DNA from: a bacterium
Lineage (GTDB): Bacteria; Bacillota; Clostridia; Oscillospirales; Oscillospiraceae
Direction: 5' to 3'
Assembly: GCA_019424865.1 (NCBI GenBank)
Contig: JAHYYS010000063.1
Coordinates: 1 to 14,971 of the forward strand
DNA length: 14,971 nucleotides
Part shown: piece by piece, positions 1 through 7,064 of the stretch
Layout: every line of letters starts with the position of its first letter
How positions within the stretch are numbered: the stretch's first letter is position 1
Made by a program: the position numbers and the translations under genes
Notes under the pieces: model-generated
Told to the model about the DNA's origin: nothing
The model's database searches: none
Seen by the model: the letters and a program-made list of their open reading frames with translations, nothing else

Positions 1-805
1 GGAGGCCACCCCCGCCGAGTCCACCACCTACCGCTTTGCCAAGCACGACAAGGCGCAGTTCCCCGACATCATCACCGCCAATGAGAACGGTACGCCCTAC
101 TATACCAACTCCTCCCACCTGCCTGTGGGGTACACCGAGGACATCTTCTCCGCCCTGGACATCCAGGACGAGCTCCAGACCCTCTATACCTCCGGCACCG
201 TGTTCCACGCCTTTTTGGGCGAAAAGCTGCCCTCCTGGCAGGCGGCAGCCGCCCTGGTGCGGAAGATTGCGGAGAACTACAAGCTGCCCTATTACACCAT
301 GTCCCCCACCTACTCTGTGTGTGCCGACCACGGCTATCTGGCCGGGGAGCAGCACACCTGCCCCATCTGCGGCAAGGAGGCCGAGGTATACAGCCGCATC
401 ACCGGCTACTACCGCCCGGTGAAGAACTGGAACGACGGCAAGGCCCAGGAGTTTAAGGACCGGAAGGTGTATGACATCAGCCACTCCCATCTGCGCCGGG
501 CCGGGATGGCCGGCTCCCCGGTGACGGCGGAGGGCTATACCGCCAGGCCGAAGGCCGGGGAAGCGCTGATGCTCTTCGCCACCAGGACCTGCCCCAACTG
601 CCGCCAGGCGGAGGAGCAGCTGCACCGGGCCGGCATCCCCTACCGCAAGGTGCTGGCCGAGGAGAACCCCGACCTCACCGTCCGCTACGGCGTCCGGCAG
701 GCCCCCACCCTGGTGGCCGAGAACGGCGGCGCGCCGGTGAAAGTGGTGGGCTTGGGGGCGATCCGGACCTTTATCCAGGAAAACCGGGTGGCCGACGCGG
801 GCTGA
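1..805 (+). CDS. nrdD: Anaerobic (class III) ribonucleoside-triphosphate reductase, C-terminal part, fused to a redoxin domain (5' end outside window)
   Basis: The reading frame is open from base 2 and ends with TGA at 803-805, so only the last 267 or so codons are present. NrdD makes deoxyribonucleoside triphosphates using a glycyl radical installed by NrdG. The fragment has the family's C-terminal zinc site (Cys at CADHGYL, then CPICG) and the glycyl radical loop RITGYYRPV, with the radical Gly at 404-406. It then continues past the normal NrdD end (QEFKDRKVY) into about 90 extra residues with a thioredoxin/glutaredoxin pattern: hydrophobic strand LMLFA, redox motif CPNC (Cys codons 590-592 and 599-601) and the cis-proline motif QAPTLV. 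The extra domain probably supplies electrons to the reductase, as stand-alone NrdH/Grx redoxins do for thiol-dependent NrdD enzymes. trxB lies 304 bases downstream. The family call is secure; the electron-donor role is inference. Confidence 0.93.
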   Translation, partial: EATPAESTTYRFAKHDKAQFPDIITANENGTPYYTNSSHLPVGYTEDIFSALDIQDELQTLYTSGTVFHAFLGEKLPSWQAAAALVRKIAENYKLPYYTMSPTYSVCADHGYLAGEQHTCPICGKEAEVYSRITGYYRPVKNWNDGKAQEFKDRKVYDISHSHLRRAGMAGSPVTAEGYTARPKAGEALMLFATRTCPNCRQAEEQLHRAGIPYRKVLAEENPDLTVRYGVRQAPTLVAENGGAPVKVVGLGAIRTFIQENRVADAG

Positions 806-840
806 GCGTTGCCTTTTTCTGAAAACTGCGGTACAATCAA

Positions 841-866
841 AGCGGCCCCGGGGCACCGGGGCCGCT
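841..866 (+). terminator. GC-rich terminator-type hairpin after nrdD
   Basis: An 11-bp perfect stem (AGCGGCCCCGG / CCGGGGCCGCT) with a GGCA loop lies 36 bases after the nrdD stop. It is preceded by CAATCAA. The 3' side lacks a T-run because the structured repeat (copy A) begins at once. The original T-tract may have been displaced by that element. Confidence 0.6.
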
Positions 867-867
867 T

Positions 868-1080
868 GAGGCTGTCGAAAAAGTGGCTTGTCAATTTCAA
901 TCAATTGACAAACCACTTTTTCGAGAAAGGCTGCACGAAAGACAGTCCTCGATTTCTTGAGAAAAAGTCGGACTGTCTTTCGTGAGAGGAGTCATTTCCG
1001 ACGTACACGCCGCCGGAAATGACGGATTCAATTTTATTCCTGCGGCTGCGGCCGCAGGAACTCCCTGCGGGAGGGCTTCT
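868..1080 (+). repeat. Structured five-hairpin intergenic repeat, copy A
   Basis: This fills most of the 304-base gap between nrdD and trxB. Five hairpins follow in order. H1 (875-924) is a 22-bp stem with one mismatch and a TCAATC loop. H2 (934-984) has a 15-bp perfect stem. H3 (991-1023) has a 10-bp stem, GTCATTTCCG / CGGAAATGAC. H4 (1037-1060) has a 10-bp perfect stem and TGCG loop. H5 (1061-1073) is CTCCC-TGC-GGGAG. The reverse complement of 12419-12641 has the same hairpins in the same order. In the stems of H2, H4 and H5 the two copies differ mainly by paired substitutions that keep base pairing. The element directly abuts the terminator hairpin at 841-866. No coding capacity is evident. 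It could be a structured RNA or a non-autonomous mobile element moved through a folded strand; I do not recognise a named family. Confidence 0.85.
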
Positions 1081-1109
1081 GTATCAAAATGACCAGGGAG
1101 GGGCCTTTT

Positions 1110-2027
1110 ATGTATGATATTATAGTAGTGGGCGGCGGGCCCGCCGGCCTCACTGCCGCGCTGTATGCCGCCCGGGCGGGCAAGTCGGTGCTGGTGCTGG
1201 AGGGGGAGACGCTGGGCGGTCAGATCGCCTTTGCCCCCCAGGTGGACAACTACCCCGGCCTGCCGGGCATGAGCGGCGGGGAATTTGCCCAGCAGCTGAC
1301 GCAGCAGGCGGAGGTCCAGGGGGCGGAGATCCTTCCGGAGCCGGTAACGGCTATGCGCACCCGGGACGGGCTGGTGGAGATCACCGTGCCCCAGGCCCGC
1401 TATACCGCCCGGGCGCTGATTCTGGCCACCGGGGTCAGCCACCGGAAGCTGGGGCTGCCCGGGGAGGACGAGCTGGTAGGGGCGGGAGTGTCCTACTGCG
1501 CCGTGTGCGACGGGGCCTTTTACCGGGACCGCCCGGTGGCGGTGGTGGGGGGCGGCGACACCGCCCTGCAGGAGGCGCTCTTTCTCGCCCAGAGCTGCGC
1601 CCAGGTGACGCTGATCCACCGCCGGGACCAGTTCCGGGGGGAGCACCGTCTGGCGGAGCAGGTGCTCAGACGGGACAACATCCAGGTGCTGCTCAGCCAT
1701 GTGCCCGCCGCGCTGCTCCAGGAGGACGGCCAGCTCACCGGGCTGAAGGTGCGCAGCGTGAAAGACGGCCGGGAGCAGGTGCTGGCGGTGGACGGCCTGT
1801 TTGCGGCCGTGGGCCAGCAGCCCAGAAATCAGATTTTTGCCAATCTGGTGATGACCGACGACGACGGCTATTTTGTGGTGCGGGAGGACTGCTCCACCAG
1901 CCTGCCCGGCGTCTTTGCCGCCGGCGACTGCCGGGCCAAGCCGGTGCGCCAGCTGACCACCGCCGTGGGAGACGGGGCGGTGGCGGCCCTGTCCGCCTGC
2001 CGGTGGGTGGATGCCCATGGAGCGTGA
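1110..2027 (+). CDS. trxB: Thioredoxin reductase (NADPH, FAD)
   Basis: Cytosolic flavoenzyme of 305 residues that passes electrons from NADPH through FAD and a CxxC disulfide to thioredoxin-type proteins. The FAD-binding motif GGGPAG is at residues 8-13, the redox pair CAVC at about 130-133, the NADPH-binding GGGDTA at about 147-152, and the family's C-terminal FAD segment is GVFAAGDC followed by QLTTAVGDGA. Length is normal for low-molecular-weight TrxB (about 305-320). The ATG at 1110 is chosen over the in-frame ATG at 1089 because MYDIIVVGGG begins the Rossmann fold and AGGGAGGGG at 1095-1103 is a good ribosome binding site for it. Hairpins H4 and H5 of copy A end about 37 bases upstream, so the mRNA leader may include them. 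It overlaps the next gene and is likely co-transcribed with it. It is a plausible reductant for the redoxin domain on NrdD. Confidence 0.93.
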   Translation: MYDIIVVGGGPAGLTAALYAARAGKSVLVLEGETLGGQIAFAPQVDNYPGLPGMSGGEFAQQLTQQAEVQGAEILPEPVTAMRTRDGLVEITVPQARYTARALILATGVSHRKLGLPGEDELVGAGVSYCAVCDGAFYRDRPVAVVGGGDTALQEALFLAQSCAQVTLIHRRDQFRGEHRLAEQVLRRDNIQVLLSHVPAALLQEDGQLTGLKVRSVKDGREQVLAVDGLFAAVGQQPRNQIFANLVMTDDDGYFVVREDCSTSLPGVFAAGDCRAKPVRQLTTAVGDGAVAALSACRWVDAHGA

Positions 2028-3012
2028 GGCCGGCGGGGCGGCCGGGCCGCTGAAAATAGACTTTGCCCCCATGGAGGGGGTGACCGGATCGCAGTTCCGG
2101 CAGGCCCACCACCGGCACTTTGCCGGGGTGGATCGGTACTATATGCCCTTTATCAGCCCCACCCGGGACCACGTGTTCACGCCCCGGGAGCTGCGGAACG
2201 TGGATCCCCAATACAACCAGGGGCTGACCGCGGTGCCCCAGCTGCTCACCCGGTCGGGAGAGGACTTCCTCTGGGCTGCCAAGGCCCTGTGGGACATGGG
2301 CTATGACGAGGTCAACCTGAACCTGGGCTGCCCCTCCGGCACGGTGGTGTCCAAGGGGAAGGGGGCGGGCCTGCTGGCGGACCGGGAGGGGCTGGAGCGG
2401 CTGCTGGATGCGATCTTTCAGGGGACGGAGGGGCCGGTGTCGGTGAAGACCCGGCTGGGCATGGAGGATCCGGAGGAGTTCGCCCCCCTGCTGGAGCTCT
2501 TTGGCTGCTACCCCATCCGCCTGCTCATTGTCCACCCCCGGGTGCGCCGGGATTTTTACCGGCATCCGGTGCGCACGGAGTATTTTGACCTGGCGGTGCA
2601 GACCTATCCCGGGCCCCTGTGCTTCAACGGGGGCCTGGTGACGGCCGGGGACTGCGCCCGGTTTCAGGTGCGGTACCCGGCGGTGGAGCGGGTGATGATC
2701 GGCCAGGGATTGCTGGCCAACCCGGCGCTGGCCGCCCAGGCCGGGGGCGGGGCCGGGCCGGAGCGGGAGACCCTGCGGGCCTTTCACGACGAGCTGTACC
2801 AGGGCTATCTGGCCGCCTTTGCCAGCGGGCGGAACACGGTGTTCCACATGAAGGAGCTGTGGAGCTATCTGCGCCGCCTGTTTGACGGCGGGGACAAATA
2901 TTTCAAGCAGATCCGCAAGGCCCAGGACACCGCGGCCTATGAGGGGGCGGTGGCGCGGATCTTCGGCGAGCTGCCCCTGCGGCAGGATGCGGACTGGACT
3001 GCTTCGACATAA
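2011..3012 (+). CDS. tRNA-dihydrouridine synthase family protein (FMN)
   Basis: Predicted FMN-dependent TIM-barrel enzyme that reduces specific uridines in tRNA to dihydrouridine. Dus hallmarks in order are FAPMEGVT (19-25), the catalytic-cysteine segment NLNLGCPSG with Cys107, VKTRLG with Lys146, VHPR with His175, FNGGL near 205-209 and the phosphate-binding MIGQGLLANP near 229-238. Several are off-consensus: VHPRVRR where VHGRTR is usual, FNGG where NGDI is usual, and KGKGAGLL after the cysteine. It is therefore a divergent Dus branch and I give no letter. The coding start overlaps the trxB end by 17 bases at ATG 2011. An ATG at 2017 is equally possible because GGTGGGTGG (2001-2009) is better spaced for it. 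Translational coupling to trxB is likely. Confidence 0.85.
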   Translation: MPMEREAGGAAGPLKIDFAPMEGVTGSQFRQAHHRHFAGVDRYYMPFISPTRDHVFTPRELRNVDPQYNQGLTAVPQLLTRSGEDFLWAAKALWDMGYDEVNLNLGCPSGTVVSKGKGAGLLADREGLERLLDAIFQGTEGPVSVKTRLGMEDPEEFAPLLELFGCYPIRLLIVHPRVRRDFYRHPVRTEYFDLAVQTYPGPLCFNGGLVTAGDCARFQVRYPAVERVMIGQGLLANPALAAQAGGGAGPERETLRAFHDELYQGYLAAFASGRNTVFHMKELWSYLRRLFDGGDKYFKQIRKAQDTAAYEGAVARIFGELPLRQDADWTAST

Positions 3013-3018
3013 CAGAAC

Positions 3019-3050
3019 ATGCGCCCCATGGCCGCGGCCATGGGGCGCAT
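3019..3050. terminator. 32-bp perfect palindrome, bidirectional terminator between convergent genes
   Basis: ATGCGCCCCATGGCCG is followed directly by its exact reverse complement, between the stop of the plus-strand dus gene (3012) and the stop of the minus-strand amidohydrolase (3079). The plus side continues CAAATTTTC and the minus side GTTCTGTT, so both T-tracts are weak. Position and symmetry fit a shared terminator. Confidence 0.7.
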
Positions 3051-3078
3051 CAAATTTTCAGACAAGGGCGCGGAAAGC

Positions 3079-3930
3079 TCAGGCGATCTGCAGCAGCCGC
3101 TGGGCGTTGCCGCCCAGGATGGCGGACAGCTCCTCGTCGGTGAGGGGCAGCGCGCGGATATGGGCCAGGGCCTCCGCCTGTCCGTCCCAGGGGCTGTCGG
3201 TGCCGAAGAGGATGCGCTGGGGGCCAAAGGCCCGCACCAGCCCCATAAACTGCTCCGGCCCCATCAGATCCAGGTCGGCGGGGGCATAATAGCCGTCGTT
3301 CAGGGGGGTCATGCGGCCCAGGGAGAAGGAGGTGTCCAGATAGACGCTGGTCTGGGGCAGCAGCTGCTCCACCTCGTCCCAGTTGCGCCAGCCGCCCATG
3401 TGGGCCAGAATCAGCTGGACGGGGCCCACCTGCTCCACGGCCCGGAGGACCATCTGGGGGGAGCAGTTCACCCGGCCGGGGAAGCCCACGTCCAGCCCGG
3501 CGTGGACCAGAACGGTGAGCCCCAGCTCGCCGCACCGGTCCAGAATGCGCAGATAGCGGATGTCATCCAGGTCCACCTCCTGATAGACGGGGTGGAGCTT
3601 GACCCCCTTCATGCCAAGGGCGGCGATGCGGCCCAGCTCGCCGCGCCAGTCGTCAAAGTCCGGGTGCATGCAGCCGAAGGAGTAGATGCCGGTCTCGCCC
3701 GCCTGGTCGTTGATGCGGGCGGAAGCGTCGTTGACGTGGGGCACCTGGCGGGTGTTGGTGGCCACGGGGAGAATCACCGAGCAGTTTACGCCGGCCGCTT
3801 TCATCGAGGCGGCCAGACCGCCCACCGTGCCGTCAGAGAAGGTACAGGTGTGGGCGGCCAGCCGGAGCTTCTCCAGCGTGCGGCCGGCAATGGCGTCGGG
3901 AAAGGTGTGGGTGTGAACATCAATGACCAT
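3079..3930 (-). CDS. Amidohydrolase family (Amidohydro_2-type) metal-dependent TIM-barrel hydrolase
   Basis: Predicted 283-residue metal-dependent hydrolase or decarboxylase. The metal-ligand set is complete: HTH near the N-terminus (His6, His8), KLHP (His113), LVHAG (His143), LAHMGG (His177) and FGTDSPW (Asp245). This layout matches the Amidohydro_2 group, whose members include ACMSD-type decarboxylases and lactone hydrolases; the substrate cannot be read from the sequence. ATG 3930 is chosen because MVIDVHTHTF begins the barrel, and AAAGG lies about 9 bases upstream on the minus strand. Reading further upstream gives no family sequence. It is 109 bases downstream of the symporter gene on the same strand, so it may act on the imported compound. 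Confidence 0.85.
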   Translation of the reverse strand: MVIDVHTHTFPDAIAGRTLEKLRLAAHTCTFSDGTVGGLAASMKAAGVNCSVILPVATNTRQVPHVNDASARINDQAGETGIYSFGCMHPDFDDWRGELGRIAALGMKGVKLHPVYQEVDLDDIRYLRILDRCGELGLTVLVHAGLDVGFPGRVNCSPQMVLRAVEQVGPVQLILAHMGGWRNWDEVEQLLPQTSVYLDTSFSLGRMTPLNDGYYAPADLDLMGPEQFMGLVRAFGPQRILFGTDSPWDGQAEALAHIRALPLTDEELSAILGGNAQRLLQIA

Positions 3931-3981
3931 GGAATCAGACCTTTCAGGAAAAGTGGCAAAGCCGGCGGCCCGGAATACCAG

Positions 3982-4017
3982 AGCCTGCGGCATACTGGTT
4001 ACAGCATACCACAGGCT
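3982..4017 (-). promoter_or_regulatory. Intercistronic hairpin between symporter and amidohydrolase genes
   Basis: Read on the minus strand, two 16-base arms beginning AGCCTG and ending CAGGCT pair over their full length with a TAAC loop. Three of the pairs are G-U. On the plus strand those three become A-C mismatches, so the fold favours the minus-strand transcript. No T-run follows, so it is more likely an mRNA-processing or stabilising element, or a leaky terminator, than a full stop. Confidence 0.5.
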
Positions 4018-4039
4018 TTGGATTTTTGAAAGGGAAACT

Positions 4040-5584
4040 TTACTCCCGGTCGCCCAGGGCCTCCCGCTGGCGGACCAGGACCCGGGTCTCATAGCAGGAG
4101 AAGGCGTCGTTCACCAGGGCCGCGTCCGGCTTGGCGGTGAACAGGGACACCACCGGTACAATTATCAGGCCGGCCAGCATGCAGAAGGCGCCGCAGTTGA
4201 TGGAGGACTGAAGGACGGCGGGGAAGAGAGAGCCCACAAAGATGTTGGCCAGCATCACCACGGCGGAGAACAGGAAGCTGGCCCAGCAGGCCGCCTTGGT
4301 GGTCTTCTTCCAGTACAGGCCATAGAGGAAGGGGGCCAGGAATGCGCCGGCCAGCGCGCCCCAGCTGATGCCCATGAGCTGGGCGATGAAGGTGACATTG
4401 GACTTGTACTGGACGATGGCCAGCACCACCGAGATGGCGATGAACACCACGATGAGCGCCCGCATAATGGATACCTGCTTTTTCTCGCTCATGTTCCGGA
4501 TGACGTTGTCCTTCAGAAAGTCCAGGGTCAGGGTGGAGCTGGAGGCCAGGACCAGCGAGGACAGGGTGGACATGGAGGCGGACAGCACCAGGATGACCAC
4601 AATTGCGATTAAGAAGTCGGACAGGCCGGAGAGCATGGTGGGGATGATGGAGTCATAGCCGTTGGCGGCCACATCAATCTGGTCGGAGAAGAGACGCCCG
4701 AAGCCGCCCAGGAAGTAGCACCCGCCCGAGACAATCAGGGCGAAGACGGTGGAGATAATCATGCCCTTGTGCACCGCGGTCTCGCTCTTGATGGCATAGA
4801 ATTTCTGGACCATCTGGGGCAGGCCCCAGGTGCCCAGGGAGGTGAGCAGCACCACCCCCAGCAGGTTCAGCGGGTCGGGACCAAAGAAGGAGGCGAAAAC
4901 ACCGGGGGCGGAAGAGACCGCGGGATCGCTGACCTGGGCCAGCCCCTCCAGCGAGGCCATAAAGCCCCCCTGGCTGCCCAGCACCGCGGCAATCACGGCG
5001 ACGATGCCCACAATCATAATGATGCCCTGGATAAAGTCGTTGATGGCGGTGGCCATATAGCCCCCGGCAATGACGTATACCCCGGTGAGGACCGCCATGA
5101 CCACCACACAGATGGAGTAGTCGATGTTAAAGGCCATGCCGAACAGGCGGGACAGGCCGTTATAGAGGCTGGCGGTGTAGGGAATCAGGAAGATGAAGAT
5201 AATGACGGAGGCCGCGATTTTCAGCGACTTGGAGCCGAAGCGCTTGCCGAAAAACTCCGGCATGGTGGCGCTGTCCAGGTGTTGGGACATAATGCGGGTG
5301 CGCCGGCCCAGCACTGCCCAGGCCAGCAGCGAGCCCAGAATGGCATTTCCGATGCCCGCCCAGGTGGCCGCGATGCCGTATTTCCAGCCGAACTGCCCCG
5401 CATAGCCCACAAAGACCACGGCGGAGAAGTAGGAGGTGCCATAGGCGAAGGCGGTGAGCCAGGGTCCCACCGAGCGGCCGCCCAGCACAAAGCCGTTGAC
5501 GTCGGTGGTGTGCCGGCGGCAGTACAGCCCGATGCCCACCATAACGCTGAAAAATGCCAGCAGCATAACTGTTTTGATTACCAT
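4040..5584 (-). CDS. Sodium:solute symporter (SSS family)
   Basis: Inner-membrane Na+-coupled permease of 514 residues with about 13 hydrophobic segments, the normal length for the family. Typical SSS features are the TM1-2 stretch AYGTSYFSAVVFVGYAG, the segment INDFIQGIIMIVG resembling the PutP/PanF signature, and the serine-rich helix SASMSTLSSLVLASSS, which in PutP-like proteins contributes to the sodium site. The substrate is not assignable. ATG 5584 is preferred over an upstream ATG at 5608 because GAGAGGA lies at proper distance before it on the minus strand and the first helix starts right after MVIKTV. It is the first gene of a likely two-gene unit with the amidohydrolase, which suggests uptake of an organic acid or amide used by that enzyme. 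Confidence 0.9.
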   Translation of the reverse strand: MVIKTVMLLAFFSVMVGIGLYCRRHTTDVNGFVLGGRSVGPWLTAFAYGTSYFSAVVFVGYAGQFGWKYGIAATWAGIGNAILGSLLAWAVLGRRTRIMSQHLDSATMPEFFGKRFGSKSLKIAASVIIFIFLIPYTASLYNGLSRLFGMAFNIDYSICVVVMAVLTGVYVIAGGYMATAINDFIQGIIMIVGIVAVIAAVLGSQGGFMASLEGLAQVSDPAVSSAPGVFASFFGPDPLNLLGVVLLTSLGTWGLPQMVQKFYAIKSETAVHKGMIISTVFALIVSGGCYFLGGFGRLFSDQIDVAANGYDSIIPTMLSGLSDFLIAIVVILVLSASMSTLSSLVLASSSTLTLDFLKDNVIRNMSEKKQVSIMRALIVVFIAISVVLAIVQYKSNVTFIAQLMGISWGALAGAFLAPFLYGLYWKKTTKAACWASFLFSAVVMLANIFVGSLFPAVLQSSINCGAFCMLAGLIIVPVVSLFTAKPDAALVNDAFSCYETRVLVRQREALGDRE

Positions 5585-5631
5585 GGGGATCCGTCCTCTC
5601 TTACGCAACTTTTCTACTTTGCTCCGTTGCA

Positions 5632-5659
5632 GTTTAACGCAAAGAAGTCAAAAAGTCAA
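5632..5659 (-). promoter_or_regulatory. Candidate sigma-A promoter for the symporter gene
   Basis: On the minus strand TTGACT (5659-5654) and TTAAAC (5637-5632) are separated by 16 bases, about 48 bases before the ATG. The -10 box is poor. The surrounding 5630-5750 stretch is markedly AT-rich compared with the window. Confidence 0.4.
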
Positions 5660-5805
5660 GAAAATTCTGCCGTTGGCAGGAAAAAAGGGAAAATAAACAA
5701 AATTAAAAAAGAAAACAGCGAGAAAGAAGACAAAACAACTAAAAATGGGGCGGGCGTGTTGATGCTGGAGACCTGGCCGCTCCGCTGAAAAGGGCCGGAG
5801 ACAGA

Positions 5806-5851
5806 AAAAACGGCCTGTGGCGCAAGTGTGAAAGCGCCGCAGGCCGTTTTT
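5806..5851 (-). terminator. Strong terminator after the ArsB/NhaD-type permease
   Basis: Minus strand: arms AACGGCCTGCGGCGC and GCGCCACAGGCCGTT pair with one mismatch, flanked by an A-run and followed by TTTTTT. It starts 3 bases after the permease stop. The rest of the 270-base gap 5585-5854 holds only the symporter promoter region and AT-rich sequence. Confidence 0.85.
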
Positions 5852-5854
5852 AGC

Positions 5855-6976
5855 TTACGCCAGGACCAGCAGATACAGTGCCAGAAGAGGGATCAGAAAG
5901 GCCAGGTTGCTCCCGGTGAACCAGGCCAGATAGTGCCCTCGCAGTTGGGGCCAGCCCCGGGCAATATACTTGTAGGAAATCAGACTGGCCATAGAGGCGA
6001 TCAGGGTTCCCAGCCCGCCCAGATTGGTTCCGGCCACCAGGGCGGGGGCGTCGCTGGTAAAGCCGGAGAGCAAAAGGGCGGCGGGTACGTTGCTGATGAT
6101 TTGGCTGGCAGCCGCGGCGCACAGGGCTTCGTGGTGGAGCAGCAGAGCCTGAAACAGATCATGAAGGGCGGGAATGCGGCCAAGGTTGCCCACAAACAGG
6201 AAGAAGCCCACAAAGGTGAGCAGCAGGGAGTAGTCCACCCGGGCCAATACCCCTCTGTCCACGGCCAGCACGCACAGCAGAACAGCCCCGGCGGCCAGAG
6301 CCACCGGAATCAGGCGGGCCACTGCGGCCAGACACACCGCAAACAAGGTGCAGTACAGGGCAAGCTGGGATTTGGGGCAGGGGCCGCCGGCGCCGGTGCA
6401 GGGGCGGGACAGCGCGGACAGAGCTTTGGAGGGCTCCCGGAACAAGAACAGGGCCAGCAGCAGGAAGGAGGCCAGAGCCAGCGGGAAGGTGGCCTGGAAA
6501 AAGGAGGGGAGGGAGATCTGATAATGGGAATATAAGTACAGATTTTGCGGATTGCCGATCGGGGTGGCCATGCTGCCCAGGTTGGCGGCGATGGTCTGCA
6601 GGGCGACCACGGGGACAGCCCTCTGCTCCAGTCCGGCCAGGGAGAGTACCTCCAGGGCAAAGGGAACGAAGGTGATAAGAGAGACGTCGTTGGTGACGAG
6701 CATGCTGAAAAAGAAAGGGAGAAAAATCAGCACACACTCCAGCTGCCGCGTGGTGGCGGTGCGCGCCAAAAGCAGCCCGCCCATACGGTGAAACAGCCCC
6801 AGCCCCTGAAGCCCTGCCATTACGGTCATCAGCGAAAACAGAAGTCCCAGCGTGCGGAAGTCCACATAGCCGCCATAGGCGCGGTCGGGGGGCACCAGAA
6901 CCATGGACAGCAGGGCCAGGCCCCAGGCCGCTGCCAGCACAGTTTCCTGCTTTAAAAACCTTTTCAAACGCTCCAA
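5855..6976 (-). CDS. ArsB/NhaD-superfamily anion permease (SLC13-like), compact form
   Basis: Predicted integral membrane ion transporter of about 373 residues with 10 or so hydrophobic segments. Two inverted half-repeats carry the superfamily's re-entrant motifs: TNDVSLITFVPF with ATPIGNPQNL in the first half, and SNVPAALL with GTNLGGLGTLIASM in the second. Arsenite, dicarboxylate/citrate and Na+/H+ members share this fold, so the substrate is open. The protein is shorter than typical SLC13 members (about 450 or more). The start is uncertain. TTG 6976 (LERLKRFLKQETVL) fits an amphipathic N-terminus, with AGGA 12 bases upstream; TTG 7000 is the alternative. An upstream start at 7084 would overlap pyk and its terminator and is rejected. 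Confidence 0.85.
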   Translation of the reverse strand: MERLKRFLKQETVLAAAWGLALLSMVLVPPDRAYGGYVDFRTLGLLFSLMTVMAGLQGLGLFHRMGGLLLARTATTRQLECVLIFLPFFFSMLVTNDVSLITFVPFALEVLSLAGLEQRAVPVVALQTIAANLGSMATPIGNPQNLYLYSHYQISLPSFFQATFPLALASFLLLALFLFREPSKALSALSRPCTGAGGPCPKSQLALYCTLFAVCLAAVARLIPVALAAGAVLLCVLAVDRGVLARVDYSLLLTFVGFFLFVGNLGRIPALHDLFQALLLHHEALCAAAASQIISNVPAALLLSGFTSDAPALVAGTNLGGLGTLIASMASLISYKYIARGWPQLRGHYLAWFTGSNLAFLIPLLALYLLVLA

Positions 6977-7015
6977 CGTACACTCACATCCTATTGTCAA
7001 AAGCAGTTCTGCCGC

Positions 7016-7046
7016 AAAAACTCCGCCCTGCCGAAGCGGGGCGGAG
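7016..7046 (-). terminator. Pyruvate kinase terminator with TTCG loop
   Basis: Minus strand: CTCCGCCC-CGC, a TTCG tetraloop, GCA-GGGCGGAG and then TTTTT. The stem has one internal mismatch. It lies 18 bases after the pyk stop. This isolates pyk from the permease gene, which starts only about 40 bases later and needs either readthrough or its own promoter; I found no convincing promoter there. Confidence 0.9.
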
Positions 7047-7064
7047 CGGAAAAGCGAAGGAACC

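Noticed and set aside
889..910. TTGACA on both strands within H1 as promoter -35 boxes
   Set aside because: No -10 hexamer lies at 16-18 bases on either strand; the motif is a by-product of the stem sequence, though it could form hybrid promoters with some flanks.
868..1080. Copy A as a remnant of a group II intron or a CRISPR array
   Set aside because: There is no domain V-like motif, no reverse transcriptase and no regular repeat-spacer unit; the five hairpins differ from each other.
897..2072. Long minus-strand open frame opposite trxB (391 codons)
   Set aside because: It is a mirror of a well-supported plus gene in GC-rich DNA, has no family motif, and starts in the structured repeat.
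3019..3050. 32-bp palindrome as a protein operator
   Set aside because: It lies between convergent gene ends, not at a promoter; a shared terminator is the simpler reading.
3019..4029. Plus-strand open frame opposite the amidohydrolase; similar frames opposite the symporter, pyruvate kinase and M16 genes
   Set aside because: Low-complexity compositions typical of antisense GC-rich frames; the minus-strand genes have full catalytic motifs and ribosome binding sites.
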